The position numbers and the translations under genes are program-made. 64,000 nt of DNA from Paraburkholderia domus. GTDB taxonomy: Bacteria; Pseudomonadota; Gammaproteobacteria; Burkholderiales; Burkholderiaceae. Below the pieces are notes generated by a model that was given only the letters and a program-made list of their open reading frames with translations, had not been told where the DNA came from and ran no database searches. Below, in pieces: positions 17,271 to 26,378 of the stretch (position 1 is its first letter; every line of letters starts with the position of its first letter). The stretch is taken from contig NZ_CAJNAT010000008.1 of NCBI RefSeq assembly GCF_905220705.1, forward strand, positions 62,001-126,000, given 5' to 3'.

Positions 17271-20200
17271 TCATTGTGTGGCCACCTTCGCTATAGAAGC
17301 GGTTTTGGCAGGCGGGTTTTGCAGCAACGGCTGCAAAACCGGCGCCAGCGACTTGAGCAACTGCACCGACAGCGCACTCGTGAAGTCGTAATGGGCCGCA
17401 TAGGGCTCATGCACCCAGGCGGTTAGCGTGCCGTAAAAGCGGTCTCCCATCACAAACACGAAGGTTGCGCTGCGGTTCACCTTGCGCGACTCGATCAGGC
17501 GCGCGCCTTTGGCCCACACATTGAAGCGCTGATCGCCGGTGCCAGTCTTGCCGTAAATCTCAAGTGTCTGACCATCAGGGAACGTCATGCCCTGCGCGAG
17601 ACGCTTAGCCGTACCGCCCAGTACAACATCACGCAACAGCCCCCTGACAACTCCAGCGATCTCCGGCGACAACTGCTGCTGCGGCGCCACCGCCGCGCGC
17701 TGGAAATGCGTTTCGTACGGCGTGTCTTTCGCGAAGTCGAGTTGCGTGAGAGTTTCGGTCGGCACCTTATTGCCGCCGTTGGCAATCACCCCAATCAGTT
17801 GCGCGAGCGCGGCCGGCCGGTCGCCGGACGCGCCAATCGCCGCCGCATACGACGGCGTGAGCGTCGCGAACGGATAACCGAGCGCCTGCCACGACTTGCC
17901 GATCGCATCGTACGCACGCAGTTCGACCATTCGCTTGATGCGGCGGTCCTGAGTGGCGTGATAGCGAGTCTTGAAGAGCCACGAATAAGTCGACAGGCGC
18001 ACGTCGCGGCTCGCGTTTTCGATCTGGTCGAGCGTCGCATCGGGATGGGCGCGCAGATAGTTGAGGGTCCACAGTTCCAGCGGATGCACGCTCGAAATGT
18101 AGCCGCGATCGTTCAGATTGAAGCGGTCGATCGCATACTTGTCGTACAGGTTCGCCAGATCCTCGTCGTCCAGCATGGAGGCCGCCGGCGTGTTCTTCAA
18201 CGCGGCACGCATCTTCGCGTTGAACCATGCATTCGATTCGTCCGGTGCGACGCTGCGCAACACCGTCGCCACTTTAGGCGGCGATTTGCGCACGCCGAGC
18301 AGCAGCAAGGTCAGCTGCTGTTCAGGCGTTTTGCCGTGGTACTTCGTGTAGAAACGATTCATGTACACGCGGCTTTCCTGGTCGGCGAAACGCGTGAGAT
18401 ACATCTTGCGGATCGCCGGATCGCCCAACCATTGCGACGACGGTCCGGTCGTCTGCACCATCTCGTAGTGGACGATATCGCGCATCAGCCGCACGAACAC
18501 CAGATTCACCGAATGCTGGAATGCGCGGTGCACGGTGAGAATGCGGCTGTTGTCGTCGGAATCGAAGTTGTTGAAGCTCTGCGCGCCGCCGCCCGTATAA
18601 AACGTTTCGCCCGGACTCGCCGAGTATTTGCGTTCCACAGCCGCATCGAGCATGGCTTGCAGCGAGCGATCCGAGGTATGCGCCAGATAATCGAGCGCCC
18701 AGCGCGTAAGCTGGTCATTCGGATCGGGCTTCACGGCTTTCAGCTCCGCTGTGCTCAGCGGGGCATAACGCGCATGCAGGTCGGAGACGATCTGCAAATA
18801 CGTCACCACGGTACGCATTTTCGCGGTTGAACCGAGATTCAGCCGCGCGCCCGAGTTGATATCGAACGGCTGGTTGACGCTGTCGGTTTGCACCCGCACG
18901 AGGTTCGCACCGTCACGCCGTTCAAACAGCGTGAAGCTATAGGCGATTCTCGACGGATCGTCGGAGGCGCGCAGCATCTCATAGCCGACGATCCCGGCGG
19001 CTTTTGCGCCATCGCGCGTCGCGGCGGCGGCGAGGCGTTCACTCACGGCTTGCTGCACGGCATTGTTGAGCGTGCCCGTTGCCTGCAAGTCGAGCCGGTC
19101 GAGTTCATAGAAACTCGGAATGCCGAGCGCCGCCAACAGATGCGAGCGCATCGACGTCACGGCCTTGCGCGACACGAATGAGTCCGCGTTCTGCGTATTG
19201 TTCGGTGTGTGCCGCAGATCCACTTGCGCCGACAGTGCGGCATCGCGTAGCACAATCGTTATGACACCGCCGTTCGCCAACAACCGTATATAGCTATCCG
19301 TCAGACGTTCGAGTTCGGCGTAGCCGTGACGCAGGTAATACGACGGCGCGCGCTGCGCGATCATCAGCGAAAGTACCTGACGAAACGCCTCGCCCTGCTC
19401 GGCAAGATTCGCTTCTGTCGACGGTGCCTTGAGAATGCGGTTGACGTCGTTGAAATCGCGGCCGTACCAGGCGGCCAGACCATCGCCAATCCCGTTGATT
19501 TCGCCGATACCCGGTTGCGCGGCAAGCGGCACCGAGTTGAGGTAATGGACGACAATCTGCTGGCGCGCGGGCATGGTCTGCGGGCCATTCAAATAGGCGC
19601 GTACCGAGGCCGATGCGATTTGCCGCAATTTCTCCGGCGGCGTTACCGTGCGCCCGCCCGCCGAGTGGCGGAACTTCTCGATCTGCGTAGCGAGCGTGCT
19701 GCCGCCGGGCGTCGACTGATGCCGGTTGAACACGCGCGCGCCCTGGTCGACTAGCGCGCGGCTAAAGCGCCCCCAGTCGATCGCCGGATTACGGTTCGGC
19801 TGATCCGGATCGAGCAGATAGCGGTCTTCGATAAACAGCAGCGAATTGACGACAAGCGGCGGAATCGAATCGAAGCTGTCATACACGCGGCCCGGAAACT
19901 GTGCACCAAAGAGCGGCGCGCCGGTACCGTCGAAGAGTTGCAGCCCCGCCTGATCTTTTTCCTCGTAGGGAATAAATAAACCGTTATCGGCCAGCGACAG
20001 CATCCGCTCGGAATCCCGCGACTGTGCGCTGATTTCAAACCCGCGTTGTAGCAGTCGTTGCTGGAACGAAGGCAGCAACGCGTAGCCGAGGCGGCTGTCG
20101 TAGGGGCCTTTGTCTGCCTGCGGAAATCGGATGGAATGACTTGGACCGCTTTCGACGGAGAAACCTACGTCGCGCGTGAGTTCGGAGAGATAGCGCGCCT

Positions 20201-20351
20201 GCAGTCGCGATGTTTCGATCTCGACCTGGATAAAGCGGGCCGCCAAAGCCAGCGCGAACAGAAACGCCGCTGCCAGCCCCCATTTGAGCCACTTCCTGAC
20301 GGGCGCCGTGCCTGTCGCGCGTAGCGGTAACCGAACCAGTGGCCGATTCAT
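17271..20351 (-). CDS. Bifunctional class A penicillin-binding protein (GT51 + transpeptidase)
   Basis: 1026-residue cell-wall synthase anchored by one N-terminal membrane helix (about 20-40). The glycosyltransferase 51 domain has the catalytic Glu in IEDRYLLDP (about E175) and GGSTLATQIEKF (about 216-227), both diverged from the usual EDRRFYxHxG and GGSTITQQ. The transpeptidase domain has the nucleophile Ser in GSTAK (about S508) and the KTG triad motif in YGKTGTGDQ (about K935). It should polymerise and cross-link peptidoglycan in the periplasm. A start at 20351 has GGGGAG upstream. It is longer than PBP1a/1b and is not next to division genes; a specialised rather than housekeeping role is inference. 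Confidence 0.85.
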   Translation of the reverse strand: MNRPLVRLPLRATGTAPVRKWLKWGLAAAFLFALALAARFIQVEIETSRLQARYLSELTRDVGFSVESGPSHSIRFPQADKGPYDSRLGYALLPSFQQRLLQRGFEISAQSRDSERMLSLADNGLFIPYEEKDQAGLQLFDGTGAPLFGAQFPGRVYDSFDSIPPLVVNSLLFIEDRYLLDPDQPNRNPAIDWGRFSRALVDQGARVFNRHQSTPGGSTLATQIEKFRHSAGGRTVTPPEKLRQIASASVRAYLNGPQTMPARQQIVVHYLNSVPLAAQPGIGEINGIGDGLAAWYGRDFNDVNRILKAPSTEANLAEQGEAFRQVLSLMIAQRAPSYYLRHGYAELERLTDSYIRLLANGGVITIVLRDAALSAQVDLRHTPNNTQNADSFVSRKAVTSMRSHLLAALGIPSFYELDRLDLQATGTLNNAVQQAVSERLAAAATRDGAKAAGIVGYEMLRASDDPSRIAYSFTLFERRDGANLVRVQTDSVNQPFDINSGARLNLGSTAKMRTVVTYLQIVSDLHARYAPLSTAELKAVKPDPNDQLTRWALDYLAHTSDRSLQAMLDAAVERKYSASPGETFYTGGGAQSFNNFDSDDNSRILTVHRAFQHSVNLVFVRLMRDIVHYEMVQTTGPSSQWLGDPAIRKMYLTRFADQESRVYMNRFYTKYHGKTPEQQLTLLLLGVRKSPPKVATVLRSVAPDESNAWFNAKMRAALKNTPAASMLDDEDLANLYDKYAIDRFNLNDRGYISSVHPLELWTLNYLRAHPDATLDQIENASRDVRLSTYSWLFKTRYHATQDRRIKRMVELRAYDAIGKSWQALGYPFATLTPSYAAAIGASGDRPAALAQLIGVIANGGNKVPTETLTQLDFAKDTPYETHFQRAAVAPQQQLSPEIAGVVRGLLRDVVLGGTAKRLAQGMTFPDGQTLEIYGKTGTGDQRFNVWAKGARLIESRKVNRSATFVFVMGDRFYGTLTAWVHEPYAAHYDFTSALSVQLLKSLAPVLQPLLQNPPAKTASIAKVATQ

Positions 20352-20536
20352 GGCTGCTCTCCCCGAGCGTGCGCCATGCTCTTCAATTCGGCGCACCTTC
20401 GATCAAGTGTAGCGCGGAAAACGAGCATGCAATCGGTTCAGATTTACCCGAGAGTGTCGCCGCAGCAACACCCCATCACAAGACATGGCGAAGCGCCGAT
20501 TAGCGTGAGATGATAGTGGACGTCTTTCGTAAGTCG

Positions 20537-20560
20537 AAAACCGCTTCTTCAGGCGGTTTT
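20537..20560. terminator. Hairpin terminator overlapping the LysR stop
   Basis: AAAACCGC (20537-20544) pairs with GCGGTTTT (20553-20560) around eight bases. On the minus strand it ends in four T; on the plus strand in six. The LysR stop codon at 20549-20551 lies in the loop, so the terminator is compressed onto the gene end. Confidence 0.75.
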
Positions 20561-21520
20561 TTGCTTCTGCATCGCCTGATTCACGACTTGCCCCGACTTT
20601 CGGCTCCGCAACAACTCGATGAACTGCTCAGCCGGCGGTGACAGCACGCCGCCTTTGCGCGTCACAATGCCGAAGGTTTGCGACGGCGACTTCAGTTTGA
20701 CCGGCACAAAGCGCAACATTTTCTGCCGCACGAACAACTCGGCGATCGCGGTCGGTAAGAGTGACACCAGATCGGCACTGCTTTGCAGTAACGCAACTGT
20801 CACAAAGGTGGAGGCGGTCGAGATCGGGTTGTCCGGCATCTCGAGCCCAGCCAGATCCATCTCCCGTTCGAGCAATGCGTGCAACGGCATATGCGACGGA
20901 TACATCACCCAGCGGTGGCCGGCCAGGTCGCGCAGTTTCACTTCCTTCCTGGGCAATGGCGGATGGCCGTAACCCACGACCACGGATAAGGGCTCGTCAT
21001 CGAGCGGATGGTAGTGATATTTCGACGGATCGGCGGCGACTGCCGCACGGCCGATCACCAGATCGAGCCGGCCTTCGTCGAGCTGCAGCAGCATGCGCGC
21101 GCTCGTGTCTTCCATCACTTCGATCGTCAGGCCCGGCTGCCCGGCATGCAGATCATTCAGCGCCGGCACGACGCACTCGGGAATCGCACCCATGATCGCC
21201 CCGATCGCGAGACGGCCGCCGCGCCCCGAGCGTATCTCGGCGACGTCCTGGCACAGCGCAGTGAGGTCCGTCGCTACCAGCCGCGCGTAGCGGATCACGC
21301 AGTGGCCGAGCTGGTTCGGAATCATGCCGCTCTTCGAGCGCTCGAAGAGCGGCGCCTCGAGCATCGACTCCAGTTCCTGTAAGGCCTTGCTGGCGGCCGA
21401 TTGCGTCATCGACATCGCGCCGGCCGCTTTGTGCAGCGAGGTGTGGTCGTCTAGCGCGATCAGCAATTGCAGTTGCTTCATGCGCAGTCTCGACAGCAGA
21501 ACGTTCAGGGTGTCTTTCAT
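20549..21520 (-). CDS. LysR-family regulator of L-arabinose/sugar catabolism (GbpR-like)
   Basis: 323-residue LysR protein. The helix-turn-helix is at residues 14-70 (MKQLQLLIALDDHTSLHKAA, then MTQSAASKALQELES), followed by the two-lobed effector domain (GRLAIGAIMGAIPECVVPAL, then LDLVIGRAAV). The overall pattern resembles GbpR, the galactose/arabinose regulator of Azospirillum and Agrobacterium. It is divergent from the 2-keto-3-deoxyarabonate dehydratase gene with 148 bases between them, so it probably activates that gene in response to a sugar or sugar acid. The start at 21520 is set by family length; the ribosome-binding site is weak. Confidence 0.85.
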   Translation of the reverse strand: MKDTLNVLLSRLRMKQLQLLIALDDHTSLHKAAGAMSMTQSAASKALQELESMLEAPLFERSKSGMIPNQLGHCVIRYARLVATDLTALCQDVAEIRSGRGGRLAIGAIMGAIPECVVPALNDLHAGQPGLTIEVMEDTSARMLLQLDEGRLDLVIGRAAVAADPSKYHYHPLDDEPLSVVVGYGHPPLPRKEVKLRDLAGHRWVMYPSHMPLHALLEREMDLAGLEMPDNPISTASTFVTVALLQSSADLVSLLPTAIAELFVRQKMLRFVPVKLKSPSQTFGIVTRKGGVLSPPAEQFIELLRSRKSGQVVNQAMQKQKTA

Positions 21521-21668
21521 GGCTTGCCGCGAACCCGCGGGGGTGAGTCGCAAAAGCGATCACAAGATGGAAACAATTCAATATACCCGCCGTGCACGCC
21601 GCCGTATAGTCAGCCGTGGAGACATTCAAAGACCCACGCCTGACCACCTCAGCGCAACGCACATTGCC

Positions 21669-22601
21669 ATGACCCAAACACACAACCCAGCTCCGATGCG
21701 CGGCGTATTTCCCGTCGCGCCGACCATCTTCGACGAGGCCGGCCGTCTCGACCTGGAAGGCCAGAAACGCTGCATCGATTTCATGATCGACGCGGGCTCC
21801 AACGGCCTGTGCATTCTGGCCAACTTCTCCGAGCAGTTCGCGCTGTCCGACGACGAGCGCAACACGCTGATGCACCTGGTGCTCGAGCACGTCGCCGGCC
21901 GCGTGCCGGTGATCGTCACGACCACGCATTTCAGTTCGCACCTGTGCGCTGAACGCAGCCGCAGCGCGCAGGCTGCAGGCGCCGCGATGGTGATGATCAT
22001 GCCGCCGTATCACGGCGCGACGATCCGCATTGGCGAGCGCGGCATCTATGAGTTCTATCGCACGGTGTCCGACGCAATCGGGATTCCGATCATGATCCAG
22101 GATGCGCCGGTGAGTGGCACGCCGTTGTCCGCAGCGTTTCTCGCGCGCATGGCCCGTGAACTGCAGAACGTTTCGTACTTCAAGATCGAAGTGCCGCAGG
22201 CAGCGAACAAGCTGCGCGAACTGATCGAACTGGGCGGCGCTGCCGTGGTGGGTCCGTGGGATGGCGAAGAAGCGATCACGCTGATGGCCGATCTCGATGC
22301 GGGCGCAACCGGTTCGATGACTGGTGGCGGCTACGCGGACGGCATCCGTTTGATCGTCGACGCCTATGCGGCGGGCGACACCGATGCGGCCGCCGCCCAC
22401 TATCAGCAGTGGCTGCCGCTCATCAACTACGAAAACCGCCAGGGCGGCCTCGCGTCGTGCAAGGCTTTGATGAAAGAAGGCGGTGTGATTCGATCGGACG
22501 CGGTGCGCCATCCGTTGCCGCCGATGCATCCGGCCACGCGTGCAGGCTTGCTGAAAGTCGCGCGGCGGCTCGATCCGCTGGTGTTGCGCTGGGGCGGTTA
22601 A
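21669..22601 (+). CDS. L-2-keto-3-deoxyarabonate dehydratase
   Basis: 310-residue (beta/alpha)8 enzyme of the dihydrodipicolinate synthase superfamily. It closely follows the A. brasilense L-KDA dehydratase as I remember that sequence: LCILANFSEQFALSDDER, then PPYHGAT, then MIQDAPVSGT, then WDGEEAITLMADLDAGATG. The Schiff-base lysine is K172 in YFKIEVPQAANK. It converts L-2-keto-3-deoxyarabonate to alpha-ketoglutarate semialdehyde in the non-phosphorylating L-arabinose pathway. The other steps (L-arabinose dehydrogenase, lactonase, arabonate dehydratase, semialdehyde dehydrogenase) are not in this window. The long in-frame extension upstream of ATG 21669 overlaps the LysR gene and was rejected. 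Confidence 0.88.
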   Translation: MTQTHNPAPMRGVFPVAPTIFDEAGRLDLEGQKRCIDFMIDAGSNGLCILANFSEQFALSDDERNTLMHLVLEHVAGRVPVIVTTTHFSSHLCAERSRSAQAAGAAMVMIMPPYHGATIRIGERGIYEFYRTVSDAIGIPIMIQDAPVSGTPLSAAFLARMARELQNVSYFKIEVPQAANKLRELIELGGAAVVGPWDGEEAITLMADLDAGATGSMTGGGYADGIRLIVDAYAAGDTDAAAAHYQQWLPLINYENRQGGLASCKALMKEGGVIRSDAVRHPLPPMHPATRAGLLKVARRLDPLVLRWGG

Positions 22602-22691
22602 TGCAGGCCGGCAGCCCGCGCGGGAAAACCACATATAAGGCCAGGCTGAAAGTGAGTACCATAGGCTCGCAAGCTCACCACACCACTTTCC

Positions 22692-23261
22692 ATGACCGCC
22701 AATCCTCGAGAACTGACGCCGGAAACCCTCGCCGAGTTGCTCGAACGCATTGCCAAGGAAGACACCGCGGCACTGCGCGAGCTATATGATCTCGCCGCCC
22801 CGAAACTGTTTGGCCTTGCGCTTCGTATATTGAGCAAGCACGAGTGGGCCGAAGAAGTATTGCAGGACAGCTTCGTCAATATCTGGCGTTTTGCCGGCGA
22901 CTACCGCCGGGCACTGTCCGCTCCGATGACGTGGATGTCGGCGATCGTCCGGAACCGTGCTCTCGATCACCTGCGGCGGGTGAGCAAGCAGGAAACAGAA
23001 TGGAGCGATGCGTTGGACGATCTTGTGGCGAGCGGCGATCCGGATCCCGAAGCACTGACCGCGGTCAGCCTGCAGGCACGTCTGCTGGCCGGCTGCATGC
23101 AGCAGCTGGACCCGGCGCAGCGTCAGGCGGTTGCGCTCGCCTACCTGCGCGATCAGAGCCATAGCGAGATCGCCGAAGTGCTGACCGTGCCGCTCGGCAC
23201 GGTCAAATCCTGGATCCGGCGCGGCCTTGCCAAGCTGAAGACCTGCCTGGGAGGTGAGTGA
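22692..23261 (+). CDS. ECF-family RNA polymerase sigma factor (SigK-like)
   Basis: 189-residue extracytoplasmic-function sigma factor. Region 2 is LRELYDLAAPKLFGLALRIL with EWAEEVLQDSFVNIWRFA and MTWMSAIVRNRALDHLRR (about 30-95); region 4 is LDPAQRQAVALAYLRDQSHSEIAEVLTVPLGTVKSWIRRGLAKLK (about 143-185). It overlaps the next gene by one base, and that gene encodes an RskA-type membrane anti-sigma factor, so the pair is a signal-transduction switch held off at the membrane. The stress that frees it is unknown. No obvious target operon is adjacent. Confidence 0.92.
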   Translation: MTANPRELTPETLAELLERIAKEDTAALRELYDLAAPKLFGLALRILSKHEWAEEVLQDSFVNIWRFAGDYRRALSAPMTWMSAIVRNRALDHLRRVSKQETEWSDALDDLVASGDPDPEALTAVSLQARLLAGCMQQLDPAQRQAVALAYLRDQSHSEIAEVLTVPLGTVKSWIRRGLAKLKTCLGGE

Positions 23262-24055
23262 TGAATCTCCATCGCTATCCTCAGCTGGTCGATATGCTGG
23301 CCGCCGAGTATGTGCTCGGTACCTTGCGGGGTGGCGCCCGGCGTCGCTTCCAACGGTACGCGGACCACGATACGGTCATTCGTCAGGCCGTCGAAGAATG
23401 GCAGCGGCGGATCTCACCGTTGGCCGAACTCGCGGAGCCGCGCATGCCGCCCACCGCCGTGTGGGATGCCATCGAGCGGCGCCTCGGCCTGACGTCGGTA
23501 CGTGAAGCGGCGCGTGAGGCGGCACGACCGCGCACCGTGGTCGAAAAACCCGCGCGCCCGTCCGGCAGCATTTTCGAGAGCCTCGCGTTCTGGCGTGGCT
23601 GGGCAATCGGCGTGACAGGGTTCGCCGCGGTCGCCGTGGTGGTCGCGGTGCGCTCGCTGCTGCCGTCCGGTGTGACGCCCTCCACGGCGCCGATCGTCGC
23701 GCAACAGCCGGAAACGGCCGTTTCGCATGTCGCGGTGCTGAATGACAAGGAAACGCATCCGGTCATGCTGGTCGCGTGGGACGAAGCTCACTCCACCATG
23801 ACGCTGCATCCGCTCGGCAAGGTCGATTTGCCGGCCGGACGGGCGATGGAGCTGTGGGGCATTCCGGCCAATGGCCATCCGGTGTCGCTCGGCATGCTGC
23901 CGGACAGCGCCAACGGCAAGGTAACGGCCGGTCAGCAAAAGCCTGAGCGCTACGCGGCGCTGGCGGTCTCGATCGAAGCGCCGGGCGGCTCGCCCAATCA
24001 CAACGCGCCTACGGGTCCGGTGGTGTTCAGCGGCAAGCTGCTGCCGGTGTCCTGA
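23261..24055 (+). CDS. RskA-type membrane anti-sigma factor
   Basis: 264-residue single-pass membrane protein. The cytoplasmic N-terminal part (about 1-108) would bind the sigma factor; one transmembrane helix spans about 112-134 (WAIGVTGFAAVAVVVAVRSL); the periplasmic part is the RskA domain with MLVAWDEAHSTMTLHPLGKVDLPAGRAMELWGI. No HxxxCxxC zinc motif is visible. The start is ATG 23261, overlapping the sigma stop, with GGAGGTGAG upstream; GTG 23258 is the alternative. Regulated release, probably by proteolysis, frees the upstream ECF sigma factor. A hairpin terminator follows. Confidence 0.88.
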   Translation: MNLHRYPQLVDMLAAEYVLGTLRGGARRRFQRYADHDTVIRQAVEEWQRRISPLAELAEPRMPPTAVWDAIERRLGLTSVREAAREAARPRTVVEKPARPSGSIFESLAFWRGWAIGVTGFAAVAVVVAVRSLLPSGVTPSTAPIVAQQPETAVSHVAVLNDKETHPVMLVAWDEAHSTMTLHPLGKVDLPAGRAMELWGIPANGHPVSLGMLPDSANGKVTAGQQKPERYAALAVSIEAPGGSPNHNAPTGPVVFSGKLLPVS

Positions 24056-24076
24056 ACCGGTTGAGCACCAGCGAGC

Positions 24077-24118
24077 AAGGCCGGTATTCGCTTTTTTGCG
24101 GATGCCGGCCTTCTGTTT
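24077..24118 (+). terminator. Terminator after the sigma/anti-sigma pair
   Basis: AAGGCCGG (24077-24084) pairs with CCGGCCTT (24105-24112) across a long loop containing six T, and CTGTTT follows. It ends the ECF sigma/anti-sigma operon 22 bases after the stop. Confidence 0.7.
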
Positions 24119-24187
24119 AACCGATCCGAAGTGCAAGGATTGTCAGATGGCTGGACGCGGGCGCACCGTTGCCGCTACCCTAGCTGC

Positions 24188-25489
24188 ATGCAAAGCTTTT
24201 ACGAAGCCACCGTTGCCCGCTCTGCCGGGCGCTCGTCCGCTTACGCGCCGCTAACGGGGCGGCGCAGCGCCAACGTCTGCATCATCGGCGGCGGCCTCGC
24301 GGGTTTGTCCACGGCGTTGGGACTCGCCGAGCGCGGCGTCATCGACGTCGTCGTACTCGAAGCCGAACAGGTCGGCTTCGGCGCCTCCGGCCGCAACGGC
24401 GGATTCGTGTTCGGCGGCTACAGCCTCGATTGCGCGGATCTGCTGAAAACCCTCGGACCAGCCCGCGCGCGCGAACTCTATACTCTGACAACCGACGCCG
24501 TCGATCTGATGCGTAAGCGCATTCAGCGCTACCGCATCGATTGCGACGTGACCGATGCCGGCGTGATCCTCGCCAACTGGTTCGACGAACCGGCAAGGCT
24601 CGACACGCAACGGCGCCTGATGCGGGATTCGTTCGGTGTCGAGTGGGAACCCGTGGCGGCTGCGGCGCTCGCGTCACAACTGAAGACGAGCCGTTATCAC
24701 GGCGGTCTGTTCGAGCGCAACGCGTTCCACTTTCATCCGCTGAAATATGTGCTCGGTGTCGCTGACGCCGCAGCTAACGCGGGCGTACAGATTCACGAAA
24801 AGTCGCCCGTTGTGCGCTTGCGGCCTGAAGGCTCGGATTTCGCGGTGCATACGCCACACGGAACTCTCGATGCGCGCCACGTCGTGATGGCCGGCGGCGG
24901 CTATGCGCGCAATGTCTATGCACGGGTCGAACGCGCGGTGTTGCCGATCGCCACCTACGTGATGGCCACCGAGCCGCTCGGCGCGCGCCTGAAAGACGCG
25001 ATGGACACCCGCGCCGCCGTCTACGACACGCGCTTCGCCTTCGACTACTACCGCCCGCTGCCCGACACACGCATCCTGTGGGGCGGCCGCATCTCGGTTC
25101 GCGACCGCGCGCCTGAGGTCATCGCGCGGTTGCTGCGGCGCGATCTGCTGAAGGTCTATCCGCAGTTGCACGACGTGCGCATCGAACACGCCTGGGGCGG
25201 CCTGATGAGCTACGCGCGGCACAAGATGCCGCAAATCGGCCGCAGCACGGACGGCATCTGGTACGCGGTCGGCTTCGGCGGGCACGGCATGGCGCCCACC
25301 ACCGTCTCGGGCGAATTGCTGGCGGCGGCCATCTCCGGCGAACGGCCGGTGCCCGACGCGTTCGCGGCCTTCGGCCTGACGCGCACCTATGGCGCGCTCG
25401 GTCTCGCGGCCGCGCAACTCACCTACACCACCATGCAGACGCGCGACGCCCTCGCCGCCCGGCGCCCCTCAATCCGGCAGACGCCGTGA
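24188..25489 (+). CDS. FAD-dependent amine/amino-acid oxidase (PuuB/DadA family)
   Basis: 433-residue flavoenzyme of the D-amino-acid oxidase/glycine oxidase superfamily. It opens MQSFYEATVARS, then the dinucleotide-binding motif NVCIIGGGLAGLSTALGLAERG (about 31-52) and the GASGRNGGFVFGG loop that contacts flavin, and ends with WGGLMSYARHKMPQIG and YAVGFGGHGMAPTTVSGE. The pattern is closest to gamma-glutamylputrescine oxidase-type proteins, which oxidise an amine to aldehyde with H2O2 release. I chose ATG 24188; a GTG frame opening at 24131 adds 19 residues without family support. The TetR gene 106 bases downstream is a possible regulator. Substrate not certain. Confidence 0.85.
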   Translation: MQSFYEATVARSAGRSSAYAPLTGRRSANVCIIGGGLAGLSTALGLAERGVIDVVVLEAEQVGFGASGRNGGFVFGGYSLDCADLLKTLGPARARELYTLTTDAVDLMRKRIQRYRIDCDVTDAGVILANWFDEPARLDTQRRLMRDSFGVEWEPVAAAALASQLKTSRYHGGLFERNAFHFHPLKYVLGVADAAANAGVQIHEKSPVVRLRPEGSDFAVHTPHGTLDARHVVMAGGGYARNVYARVERAVLPIATYVMATEPLGARLKDAMDTRAAVYDTRFAFDYYRPLPDTRILWGGRISVRDRAPEVIARLLRRDLLKVYPQLHDVRIEHAWGGLMSYARHKMPQIGRSTDGIWYAVGFGGHGMAPTTVSGELLAAAISGERPVPDAFAAFGLTRTYGALGLAAAQLTYTTMQTRDALAARRPSIRQTP

Positions 25490-25595
25490 CCCGACTCAAC
25501 AGGCGGATCAATATGCGGCCGCTTATGCCGGAGACCCGCTCCTGAGGCCGATTTCGCCATGCTAGAATGCGCCGTCACCGCCGCTCGAAAATACG

Positions 25596-26291
25596 ATGAA
25601 AAAGGGAAGCAAGGCCGCCGAGCCTGATACCACCGGCATCGCGTCCAACGCTCCGCGTGCCGACGCCCGACGCAAGTACGATCCCGAACAGACGAAGCGC
25701 AACATTCTCGAGGTTGCGACCCAGGAGTTCTCCGCGATGGGGCTAACGGGTGCGCGCGTCGACGCGATCGCGGAGCGCACGAACACGACCAAGCGCATGC
25801 TGTACTACTACTTCGGCAGCAAGGAAGGGTTGTACCAGGCCGTGCTGGAAAAGGTGTACGGCGACATTCGCGCACTCGAACAGGATCTGCACGTCAGCGA
25901 ACTCGATCCGATCGAGGGCATGCGCGCGCTGGTCGAGTTCACGTTCGACTATCACGACCGCCAGCGCGACTTCGTCCGTCTCGTGACGATCGAGAACATT
26001 CACGGCGCGAAGTACGTCGAGCAGGTGAAGAGCTTCAAAGGCCGCAACGTCACCGTCATTCATACGATCGAAGATCTGCTCTCACGCGGTATCGCGGCGG
26101 GACTGTTCCGCAGCGACGTCGATGCGATCGATCTGCACCTGATGATCAGCTCGCTGTGCTTTCACCGCGTCGGCAATCGCCATACCTTCGGTACGGCGTT
26201 CGGCCGCGATCCGTCGCACCCGCGCCTGCGTGCGCGTCATCGCGCGATGATCGTCGACGCCGTGCTGCGTTTCGTACGCAAGGAAGACTAA
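25596..26291 (+). CDS. TetR-family regulator
   Basis: 231-residue one-component repressor. The N-terminal helix-turn-helix is at about 34-82 (TKRNILEVATQEFSAMGLTGARVDAIAERTNTTKRMLYYYFGSKEGLYQAVLE) and the rest is an all-helical ligand domain. A perfect 18-base-pair bidirectional terminator separates it from the convergent MFS gene of the quinate/shikimate cluster. It is the only regulator gene next to that cluster, so it may control it, but it could equally serve the FAD oxidase upstream. The first 25 residues are a disordered, charged tail. Confidence 0.9.
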   Translation: MKKGSKAAEPDTTGIASNAPRADARRKYDPEQTKRNILEVATQEFSAMGLTGARVDAIAERTNTTKRMLYYYFGSKEGLYQAVLEKVYGDIRALEQDLHVSELDPIEGMRALVEFTFDYHDRQRDFVRLVTIENIHGAKYVEQVKSFKGRNVTVIHTIEDLLSRGIAAGLFRSDVDAIDLHLMISSLCFHRVGNRHTFGTAFGRDPSHPRLRARHRAMIVDAVLRFVRKED

Positions 26292-26306
26292 GGCAAGACT
26301 GAAACG

Positions 26307-26345
26307 AAAGAAGGGGGACGTGGCATCGCCACGTCCCCCTTCTTT
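26307..26345. terminator. Strong bidirectional terminator (18-bp perfect stem)
   Basis: The arm at 26307-26324 (AAAGAAGGGGGACGTGGC) pairs perfectly with 26328-26345 around a three-base loop. The A- and T-rich ends work in both directions, ending the TetR gene and the convergent MFS-aroE-aroQ operon. Confidence 0.93.
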
Positions 26346-26378
26346 ATTGCATCAGGCTGTTGGACCAAACCGTGCGGC

